Part shown: positions 1 through 4,623 of the stretch, in pieces
Layout: the number at the start of each line of letters is the position of its first letter
Position numbering within the stretch: position 1 is the first letter of the stretch
Source of the DNA: Treponema sp.
GTDB lineage: Bacteria; Spirochaetota; Spirochaetia; Treponematales; Breznakiellaceae
Length of the DNA stretch: 9,417 nucleotides
Assembly (NCBI GenBank): GCA_031276685.1
Contig: JAISMQ010000019.1
Span: 1 to 9,417, forward strand
Direction: 5' to 3'
The notes under the pieces: model-generated
What the model saw: only the letters and a program-made list of their open reading frames with translations
What the model was told of the DNA's origin: nothing
Database searches by the model: none
Made by a program: the position numbers and the translations under genes

Positions 1-118
1 CGGTCTTTTCCGCCCGCTTCCACACCGGCTTTTCCAGATCCCCGTCTATGGGAAAAGCCTCCCGCACCCTCCGGCAGTCGTAACTGACGATACGATCATC
101 GCTTACCCTGTTTATCAT
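1..118 (-). CDS. Carbohydrate-binding family 9-like protein, N-terminal fragment (runs off the window)
   Basis: The minus strand is open from an ATG at 118 to the window edge, giving 39 residues. They begin MINRVSDDRIVSYDC and continue with FPIDGDLEKPVWKRAEKT. The pattern IDGxLxKPxWxxAxxT after a short strand with a Cys is typical of the start of CBM9-like (DUF1083-type) proteins, which bind carbohydrate through a beta-sandwich; this is family knowledge, not proof of sugar binding here. No signal peptide is visible, so a cytoplasmic location is likely. An in-frame TAG a few codons upstream makes the ATG at 118 the first possible ATG start. No Shine-Dalgarno precedes it; the nearby sequence is AT-rich. 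A candidate promoter (TTGACA, 17 bp, TAGCCT) would start transcription close to the ATG itself, so the message may be leaderless. The gene is divergent from the MlrC-type gene. Only the first tenth or so is visible, so the assignment is tentative. Confidence 0.5.
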   Translation of the reverse strand, partial: MINRVSDDRIVSYDCRRVREAFPIDGDLEKPVWKRAEKT

Positions 119-124
119 ATATTC

Positions 125-153
125 AGGCTAATACCAGGGCTGCGGCCTGTCAA
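125..153 (-). promoter_or_regulatory. Candidate promoter for the leftward CBM9-like gene
   Basis: On the minus strand a perfect -35 box TTGACA lies at 153-148. It is followed after 17 bp by TAGCCT (130-125), a 3/6 match to TATAAT. Initiation about 7 bp downstream would fall at or next to the A of the ATG at 118, which agrees with the missing Shine-Dalgarno. The -35 box sits inside the loop of the inverted repeat at 133-168. The -10 match is poor, so this is a candidate only. Confidence 0.35.
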
Positions 154-168
154 CGTGCGGGCCCTGGT
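133..168. repeat. 8-bp inverted repeat between the divergent promoters (possible operator or hairpin)
   Basis: ACCAGGGC (133-140) is perfectly repeated in inverse as GCCCTGGT (161-168), separated by 20 bp. The left arm falls in the spacer of the leftward candidate promoter. The right arm ends one base before the TTGACA of the rightward promoter. A dimeric regulator bound here could control both genes. It could also fold as a hairpin in RNA. No regulator gene is in the window, so the function is inferred from position alone. Confidence 0.4.
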
Positions 169-197
169 TTGACACCGGGGCCGTTACGCGCGACAAT
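169..197 (+). promoter_or_regulatory. Candidate sigma70-type promoter of the MlrC-type gene
   Basis: A perfect -35 box TTGACA at 169-174 is followed after 17 bp by GACAAT (192-197), a 4/6 match to TATAAT. Initiation near 204 would give a leader of only about 12 nt that still contains the weak Shine-Dalgarno ACGGAG (205-210) before the ATG at 216. Spacing and -35 quality make this the most convincing promoter in the window. Confidence 0.5.
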
Positions 198-215
198 AAT
201 TTTAACGGAGCGATT

Positions 216-1718
216 ATGCGGATTTTAACCGGCGGTTTTAGCCATGAGTCTAATTCCCTTAACCCCATCATTACGGGGGAGGATGATTTTGTCGTGCTGC
301 GGGGCGGCGAGCTTGCCGAACAGGCCGTGTTTTCCCGCCATTCGTCGGCGGGGATTATCGCAACCTTGAAGAAGGCGGGCGCGGAAGTTATTCCCACGGT
401 GCTGGCGCGGGCGGTGCCCAACGGGGTGGTTTCCGCGCCGTTTTATCAAAAGATCAAGGCCGAACTGCTGGACCGGGCCAGGGAGGCGCTGGAGCGGGGG
501 CCCGTTGACGGCGTCTGCCTTGCCCTGCACGGCTCCATGAAGGTGGAAGGGGGCCTCTGCGCCGAGGGGGACCTGTGCGGGGCGCTGCGGAAGATCCTGC
601 CCGGCATTCCCTTTACCGCGGCCCTGGACATGCACGCCACGATTACGCCGGAACTGCTGCGGGCCGTTGACGCCTTTGCCGGCTACAAAACCGCCCCCCA
701 TACCGACAGCTACGAAACCGGAGAGCTTGCCGCAGGGATGCTGTTACAGGCCCTGGACACGGGGAAGAAGCTTTACACCGCCGCCCAGCACGTCCCGATG
801 ATGATAGCCGGAGAAAAGTCGGAAACTGCGGCGGAACCCATGCGTTCGCTGATCGCGGCCTGCAAAGCCCTGGAAAAACCGGCCCCGGGCCGGATGCTGG
901 CGGCCTCCCTGCTTCTGGGCTTCCCCTGGGCGGACTGCGAATACAACGCCGTAACGGTCCTGGTTTCCGCCTTTTGGGAAGACAAGGACCGGGCGGACCA
1001 GGAAGCCCGGAACCTTGCGGAAGAACTGTGGCGGCGCCGGGGGGAATTCAGGTTCCGTACCGAGTACTACCGATCCAAAGAGGCGCTGGCCGCCGCCTAC
1101 GCCGCAGTCATGGAAAAGGGGGAACGCCCCGTTTTTGTTTCGGATTCCGGGGACAACCCCACCGGGGGGGCGGCCGGGGACGCCACCGAGTTTTTGGAGG
1201 AGATCCTCGCCACCATGGACCAGGCGGACAGGCTTCCCGGCCCGCTGCTCTACTCCGGGTTCTACGACGCCCCGGCGGCGGCGGCATGCGCCGGGGCCGG
1301 GGAAGGGGCGGAGATTGACATTACCCTGGGGGGCAACTGGGACACGCTTAACGGCAGGAAGATCCCCCTGCGGGTAAGGGTAAAAAAGATCGTCCCCGAC
1401 TTCGGGCCCTACCATTCGGCCCTTGCCCTGGTGAGCTACCGCAACATCCTTATCAGCATTACCTCGAAACACATCGGCTTTGGGGACGGGGACCTGCTCC
1501 CGGCCCTGGGGGTCAACGCGGCGGACCACTGCCTGGTAGTAGTAAAACTGGGCTACCTGGAACCCTGCTTCCGGTCCATCGCCGCCCGGGCCATCATGGC
1601 CACGTCGCGGGGCTGCACCAACGAGCTTCTGGAAACCATCCCCTACCGCAAGGTCAAACGCCCCATCTACCCCCTGGACCCCGGCATGGACTGGCGGCCC
1701 CGGCAGCGTTCCGGGTAA
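216..1718 (+). CDS. M81 family metallohydrolase (MlrC-type)
   Basis: This is a 500-residue protein, the usual length for MlrC-type enzymes. The founding member, microcystinase C of sphingomonads, hydrolyses linearised microcystin. Most homologues have unknown natural substrates, probably small peptides or amides. The N-terminal domain (DUF1485) opens with GGFSHESNS (residues 6-14), carries HGSM (105-108), and has the metal-ligand pattern D138-x-H140 then H162 in LDMHAT and APHTDSYETG. The spacings of 2 and 22 residues match the zinc ligands known in MlrC. The C-terminal MlrC_C domain starts around SDSGDNPTGG (309-318) and includes IDITLGGNWD. No signal peptide is seen, so the enzyme is cytoplasmic. 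The ATG at 216 is supported by ACGGAG at 205-210 and a TTGACA promoter upstream. It faces the exporter operon tail to tail, 20 bp apart, and diverges from the CBM9-like gene. The family call is firm; the substrate is unknown. Confidence 0.9.
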   Translation: MRILTGGFSHESNSLNPIITGEDDFVVLRGGELAEQAVFSRHSSAGIIATLKKAGAEVIPTVLARAVPNGVVSAPFYQKIKAELLDRAREALERGPVDGVCLALHGSMKVEGGLCAEGDLCGALRKILPGIPFTAALDMHATITPELLRAVDAFAGYKTAPHTDSYETGELAAGMLLQALDTGKKLYTAAQHVPMMIAGEKSETAAEPMRSLIAACKALEKPAPGRMLAASLLLGFPWADCEYNAVTVLVSAFWEDKDRADQEARNLAEELWRRRGEFRFRTEYYRSKEALAAAYAAVMEKGERPVFVSDSGDNPTGGAAGDATEFLEEILATMDQADRLPGPLLYSGFYDAPAAAACAGAGEGAEIDITLGGNWDTLNGRKIPLRVRVKKIVPDFGPYHSALALVSYRNILISITSKHIGFGDGDLLPALGVNAADHCLVVVKLGYLEPCFRSIAARAIMATSRGCTNELLETIPYRKVKRPIYPLDPGMDWRPRQRSG

Positions 1719-1738
1719 ACCCGCGCCTGGTAAAAAAA

Positions 1739-2542
1739 CTACCCGCTGACGCTGACATAGCGTTTCATGCCCCTTGTCCAGAGGATGCGGGAAATCGCAA
1801 AAAACACGACCGGCGCGAGTACGGACCAGGCGATCATCCCGGGCGAAAGTTTTTTCAGCACGAACAGGCCGCCCATGTTGGTGATCAAAAAAACCGGAAT
1901 GACAAAGGTCCCCAGTACCTTTATTACACCGTCATAGATGGTCATGGGCATGTTGTTAAAATCCCAAAGCTGGCCCACCAGGGCGCTGACGCCGGACGAA
2001 GCGGTGGTCCAGAAGCATATAATGTTCGGGATAAGGAACACGCTGTAGGTTAAAAAGATGCCCCAGAATATAAAACCCAAAAACCCAAGGACGTTGGGCG
2101 GCGTCAGGGGCACCTGGGCGCGTGACCAGCCGACCGCCACCATCGCGCCGCCGGCCACGACCGACACGGCGGCAAACGCCAGATCGACATGCCGCAGCGT
2201 GGCGATAAACTGCAGCGAGATCGGCTTTACGATGTAGGTATCCAGCGTGCCCCGCTGGATATGGCCGGACAGGCTGTCAAAGTTAATCAAAAAGAATGAC
2301 ACGAACACCCCCGACAGGGCCGTATAGGTGCCGATCATGATCGTCATTTCATCGGGGGTAAAACCGTTAATAACCACCCCGGTGGAGTACAGCACGACGA
2401 TATAGGTAAGCTTGGTACAGATATGCGCCAGTTGGACCCCGGCGGAAATAAAGAAATTCACCCGGTATTCCATCTGACTCATAATACTGAATTTTACGAA
2501 CAACCCGTAAATGATAAGGTAGCGTTTGATCGTTGCCAGCAT
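1739..2542 (-). CDS. ABC-2 family exporter permease, second subunit (DUF990-like)
   Basis: This hydrophobic protein of 267 residues (from the ATG at 2542) has about six membrane segments. It carries EYRVNFF near residues 25-31 and GTLDTYIVKPIS near 98-109, features of the DUF990/ABC2_membrane_6 permeases. It shares the EYRVNFF block with the neighbouring permease, so the two are distant paralogues that probably form the heterodimeric channel of an exporter with the ATPase at 3329-4330. A GTG at 2548 overlaps the upstream stop by 4 bp and is an alternative start. I prefer the ATG because the run GGGGGGTGA just before it resembles a Shine-Dalgarno (GGAGGTGA) and the ATG lies 2 nt after the upstream stop. 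After the TAG stop the minus strand has seven T's (1738-1732), but the only nearby stem (1749-1763, 5 bp) is 10 nt away, so no convincing terminator is seen. Confidence 0.82.
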   Translation of the reverse strand: MLATIKRYLIIYGLFVKFSIMSQMEYRVNFFISAGVQLAHICTKLTYIVVLYSTGVVINGFTPDEMTIMIGTYTALSGVFVSFFLINFDSLSGHIQRGTLDTYIVKPISLQFIATLRHVDLAFAAVSVVAGGAMVAVGWSRAQVPLTPPNVLGFLGFIFWGIFLTYSVFLIPNIICFWTTASSGVSALVGQLWDFNNMPMTIYDGVIKVLGTFVIPVFLITNMGGLFVLKKLSPGMIAWSVLAPVVFFAISRILWTRGMKRYVSVSG

Positions 2543-2544
2543 AT

Positions 2545-3345
2545 TCACCCCCCGGCCGCAATATAGTTACGCGCCCCCCTCCCCCACACCAGCTTTATCA
2601 GCAGGCCCAGGAGCAGCGCCCAGACAGCCATAACCACGAGCCCCCCGGTCACGGCGGCGCCGCCTATCCTGCCGATAAGGACATTAACGGCAAAGTAGGT
2701 TGTGTAGTAGAAGGGCAGCAATTTTGAAACCGCCAGGGCGGCGGGCCCAAAAATGTCCAGCGGAAACACCCCGCCAGATATAATCGCGTTGATCACGCCG
2801 ACTATTGTAAACACGCCGCCTATCTCGCTCATCCAGAACGCAAGGCCCGAGATACAGTAGCTGATCATGAACTGCAGCAGCATCGCTGCGATCAGGACAA
2901 CAAGGTAAGACGCCGTCCTTGCCACGTCCGCTTCAAAAAATCCGTTAAGGGCGAACAGCAAACACAGGAAGAACATGCCCGCGAAGATACATACCATGTT
3001 GAAAAATTTATCCCCCATGAACTCGGCCAGCTTGTAGCGGAAATGGTTCACCGGAAGTATAAGGTACTTGCTGTAGCCGCCGTTTTTTATCTCGGCCGCG
3101 ATGCCTGGGGCCATGCCGACAGAAACCAGATTCGAGGTAAAAACGGCAAGCAGGGTGTACAGGATCATCTGGTTGTAGGTATAACCCAGCACAACGGAAC
3201 CGGGGGAATTGCGGTAGACCGCCGTCCACAGGAAGTACTGGATAAGCGCGGGGAAAAACCGGGAGAGCAGGCCGAAGAAAAAATTGACCCGGTACTCAAG
3301 GGACGTAATAAACGTAATGATAACGATTCTAACGTACTTCGTCAT
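2545..3345 (-). CDS. ABC-2 family exporter permease, first subunit
   Basis: This integral membrane protein has 266 residues and roughly six hydrophobic segments (about 22-44, 58-78, 114-133, 147-170, 176-197 and 231-253). EYRVNFF at 17-23 and the GGYSKYLILPVN block near 89-100 parallel those of the next gene, marking the pair as subunits of one ABC-2 exporter. The open frame extends up to 3447, but the ATG at 3345 is the better start: AGGGAAG lies about 7 nt upstream and the protein then begins MTKYVRIVIITF, as expected for the family. This start overlaps the end of the ATPase gene by 17 bp, implying translational coupling. The stop (2545-2547) is 2 nt before the ATG of the second permease. 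The substrate is unknown. The best-studied relative I recall is a cyanobacterial exporter giving viologen resistance, which is an analogy only. Confidence 0.82.
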   Translation of the reverse strand: MTKYVRIVIITFITSLEYRVNFFFGLLSRFFPALIQYFLWTAVYRNSPGSVVLGYTYNQMILYTLLAVFTSNLVSVGMAPGIAAEIKNGGYSKYLILPVNHFRYKLAEFMGDKFFNMVCIFAGMFFLCLLFALNGFFEADVARTASYLVVLIAAMLLQFMISYCISGLAFWMSEIGGVFTIVGVINAIISGGVFPLDIFGPAALAVSKLLPFYYTTYFAVNVLIGRIGGAAVTGGLVVMAVWALLLGLLIKLVWGRGARNYIAAGG

Positions 3346-4330
3346 TTTGCCGCTTCCCTTCCCGGTATATGTCCATAATTCTGTTCTCAATCGGCTGATC
3401 CTGGATGGAAAAATCGCATATATCGTACTGTTCCACAAGGTGTACAAATACTTTTTTTACGTTTTCCTCGCCAACCTCAAGCCGGTAAGCGCCGTCCTGT
3501 CCCGCCGTCAGCAGGCCCAGCTTTTCTATCTCCTGTATCCCCCCGGCCGCTGCGGCATTGGGAAAGCGGAAGTTGATTATCCGTACCGCCGATTTTTTCA
3601 TGTCCCGCAGCAGCCCGTCGTAAACCTTCGCCCCCTCGTTGATAATAACCACTCGGCTGCACAGGTTTTCTATGTCCTGCATGTAGTGGCTTGTAAGTAT
3701 GATCGTCGCCCCGTATTCGCGGTTGTACTCCCGGATAAAATCGCGCATGTCCCTCTGGGCCGCCACGTCAAGCCCGATGGTGGGCTCGTCCAGAAATATA
3801 ACCTTGGGGTTGTGGATAAGGGACGCGATAATCTCGAACTTCATCCGCTCGCCCAGGGACAGCCGGCGTACCTGGACCTGTAGCAGATCCCGCACCTTGA
3901 ACAGGTCCGTCAGCCTGTCAAGGTTTTTCCGGTAGTCCGCCTCCGGCAGATCGTAGATATACCTGTTCAGCAAAATACTTTCGTTTGCCGGAAGATCCCA
4001 CCACAACTGGGTCTTCTGCGCCATCACCACCGCGATATTCCGCTTAAATTCCTTTTCCCGCTTCCACGGCACATGGCCCATGACGGCGGCCTCCCCTTCC
4101 GTAGGGTACAGTATTCCCGACAGCAATTTTAGCGTCGTAGTCTTGCCCGCGCCGTTGGGCCCCAGAAAACCCAGAATCTCGCCCGTATCGGCCGTGAACG
4201 AAAAATTATCAACCGCTTTCTTGAACAGCTTTTCGCGATGGAACAAATTTTTCAGCGAATTTTTCAGCCCGGCCTCTTTTTTGTAATACTCGAAAATTTT
4301 TGAAACACCCCGCATCTCTATAACAGGCAT
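3329..4330 (-). CDS. ABC exporter ATP-binding protein (ABC-2/NatA type)
   Basis: This 333-residue nucleotide-binding subunit powers the two permeases downstream. Visible motifs are Walker A GPNGAGKT (57-64), Q-loop AQKTQLWWDLP (104-114), signature LSLGE (157-161), Walker B VIFLDEPTIGLD (177-188) and H-switch ILTSHY (211-216, His215). The basic insert between residues 13 and 38 and the WWDLP stretch after the Q-loop are typical of ATPases paired with DUF990-type permeases. The C-terminal 100 residues form the extra domain common in this group. The ATG at 4330 is preceded by a strong Shine-Dalgarno AAGGAG (4341-4336), and that site directly abuts a 65-bp pentanucleotide repeat (4344-4408). An in-frame TAA (4342-4340), overlapping the Shine-Dalgarno, rules out any N-terminal extension. 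Codon use is visibly more AT-rich than in the nucleoside importer genes. The ATPase assignment is firm; the cargo is unknown. Confidence 0.9.
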   Translation of the reverse strand: MPVIEMRGVSKIFEYYKKEAGLKNSLKNLFHREKLFKKAVDNFSFTADTGEILGFLGPNGAGKTTTLKLLSGILYPTEGEAAVMGHVPWKREKEFKRNIAVVMAQKTQLWWDLPANESILLNRYIYDLPEADYRKNLDRLTDLFKVRDLLQVQVRRLSLGERMKFEIIASLIHNPKVIFLDEPTIGLDVAAQRDMRDFIREYNREYGATIILTSHYMQDIENLCSRVVIINEGAKVYDGLLRDMKKSAVRIINFRFPNAAAAGGIQEIEKLGLLTAGQDGAYRLEVGEENVKKVFVHLVEQYDICDFSIQDQPIENRIMDIYREGKRQNDEVR

Positions 4331-4343
4331 AGGTACTCCTTAC

Positions 4344-4408
4344 GTGATGTGATGTGATGTGATGTGATGTGATGTGATGTGATGTGATGTGATGTGATGT
4401 GATGTGAT
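4344..4408. repeat. Pentanucleotide tandem repeat, 13 perfect copies of GTGAT (ATCAC on the gene strand)
   Basis: Thirteen uninterrupted 5-bp units span 65 bp with no mismatch. In the direction of the exporter operon the unit is ATCAC, ending one base before the SD/TAA overlap and 13 nt before the ATPase ATG. Perfect short tandem repeats of this length change copy number by polymerase slippage and are the hallmark of contingency loci. The repeat is free of stops in all three frames on the gene strand (Ile-Thr-Ser-His-His) and has no self-complementarity, so as RNA it would be an unstructured A/C-rich leader next to the ribosome-binding site. Confidence 0.95.
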
Positions 4409-4409
4409 C

Positions 4410-4425
4410 ACCCATCCAGGCGCCG
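4410..4425. repeat. 16-bp direct repeat, copy next to the pentanucleotide array
   Basis: The plus-strand sequence ACCCATCCAGGCGCCG occurs here and again at 4463-4478. The other copy contains the last eight bases of the tRNA-Cys gene plus eight flanking bases, so this copy is a duplicated tRNA 3' end. Such duplications are typical of integration sites of mobile elements in tRNA genes. Only 37 bp separate the two copies, so no element is present between them now. Confidence 0.8.
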
Positions 4426-4445
4426 CCGTTAGCGGCAGGCTGGAT
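4414..4445 (-). other. Stem-loop just upstream of the repeat array
   Basis: On the minus strand ATCCAG (4445-4440) can pair with CTGGAT (4419-4414). Inside it GCCGC (4436-4432) pairs with GCGGC (4426-4422) around a 5-nt loop. This gives a 6 bp plus 5 bp stem with a 3/2 internal loop. No T-run follows, so it does not look like an intrinsic terminator. It lies between the tRNA-Cys and the exporter ATPase and may shape or help process a transcript that passes through both. Confidence 0.45.
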
Positions 4446-4462
4446 CATGATGCAATACACCT

Positions 4463-4478
4463 ACCCATCCAGGCGCCG
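4463..4478. repeat. 16-bp direct repeat, copy spanning the tRNA-Cys 3' end
   Basis: This copy is identical to 4410-4425. Positions 4471-4478 are the discriminator base and 3' acceptor strand of tRNA-Cys; 4463-4470 are the bases just past the gene. Confidence 0.8.
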
Positions 4479-4542
4479 ATCAGAGTTGAACTGATGTATA
4501 GCGGTTTTGCAGACCGCCGCCTTACCACTTGGCTACGGCGCC
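4471..4542 (-). tRNA. tRNA-Cys (anticodon GCA)
   Basis: The 72-nt cloverleaf can be drawn by hand on the minus strand. It has acceptor GGCGCCG/CGGCGCC, D stem GCC/GGC with loop AAGTGGTAA, and anticodon stem GCGGT/ACCGC around loop CTGCAAA (anticodon GCA). A 5-nt variable loop TATAC follows, then T stem ATCAG/CTGAT with loop TTCAACT. The discriminator is U73, as expected for cysteine tRNA. The 3' CCA is not encoded; the genome continues GGA, so CCA must be added after transcription. The gene sits between the nucleoside importer operon (upstream) and the exporter operon (downstream), all on one strand. No terminator is apparent after it, so some exporter expression could come from readthrough. 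Confidence 0.95.
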
Positions 4543-4544
4543 AC

Positions 4545-4562
4545 GGCGCTGCCAACAGCGCC
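4545..4562 (-). other. Perfect hairpin 2 nt upstream of tRNA-Cys
   Basis: GGCGCTG and CAGCGCC form a 7-bp stem with a 4-nt loop (4545-4551 with 4556-4562), ending two bases before the tRNA 5' end. If transcription begins near 4563 this would be the 5' leader of the precursor tRNA, close to the RNase P cut. No T-run follows it on either strand, so it is unlikely to be a terminator. Confidence 0.5.
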
Positions 4563-4569
4563 TGTCCTT

Positions 4570-4599
4570 ACCCTAGCACAAAAGACAGGGGGCTGTCCA
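4570..4599 (-). promoter_or_regulatory. Candidate promoter of tRNA-Cys
   Basis: On the minus strand TGGACA (4599-4594; 5/6 match to TTGACA) is followed after 18 bp by TAGGGT (4575-4570; 3/6 match to TATAAT). Initiation near 4563 would give a precursor leader of about 20 nt. It overlaps the candidate terminator of the importer operon. The -10 match is weak. Confidence 0.3.
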
Positions 4600-4617
4600 G
4601 AGGCCCTGATCGCCCCC
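4580..4617 (-). terminator. Candidate intrinsic terminator of the nucleoside importer operon
   Basis: Downstream of the last permease, the minus strand offers GACAG-CCCC-CTGTC (4597-4584) followed at once by TTTT (4583-4580). A competing larger stem, GGGGGC (4617-4612) with GCCCCC (4593-4588), is also possible. The T-run is only four long, so termination may be partial. Confidence 0.4.
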
Positions 4618-4623
4618 AGGGTT

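Noticed and set aside
744..1529. Minus-strand open frame inside the MlrC-type gene
   Set aside because: The plus-strand frame has full family motifs; the antisense product resembles nothing known.
1723..1730. Eight bases (GCGCCTGG) at the MlrC/exporter junction matching the tRNA-Cys 3' end, as a possible left attachment site
   Set aside because: The match is only 8 bp, in a GC-rich context, and is in the inverted orientation, whereas integration leaves direct repeats.
1708..1763. Bidirectional terminator between the convergent genes
   Set aside because: Several 4-6 bp stems and a T7 run on the minus strand exist, but the stems are weak or about 10 nt from the T-run, so no convincing terminator is formed.
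3346..3447. First exporter permease starting at 3447
   Set aside because: It would overlap the ATPase gene by 119 bp and add a non-family N-terminus. ATG 3345 has a good Shine-Dalgarno and the expected family start.
4344..4408. CRISPR array
   Set aside because: The 5-bp units are contiguous with no spacers, so this is a simple sequence repeat.
4410..4445. Integron attC-like site in the stem-loop after tRNA-Cys
   Set aside because: The GTTRRRY/RYYYAAC core boxes are not matched and no cassette-like gene or integrase is present.
4209..4460. Open frame encoding a His/Ser/Thr-rich repeat protein through the pentanucleotide array
   Set aside because: The repeated Ile-Thr-Ser-His-His is simply the array translated. 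The frame then runs out of phase into the real ATPase gene and has no good start signal. I keep it only as a possible regulatory uORF, not as a protein gene.
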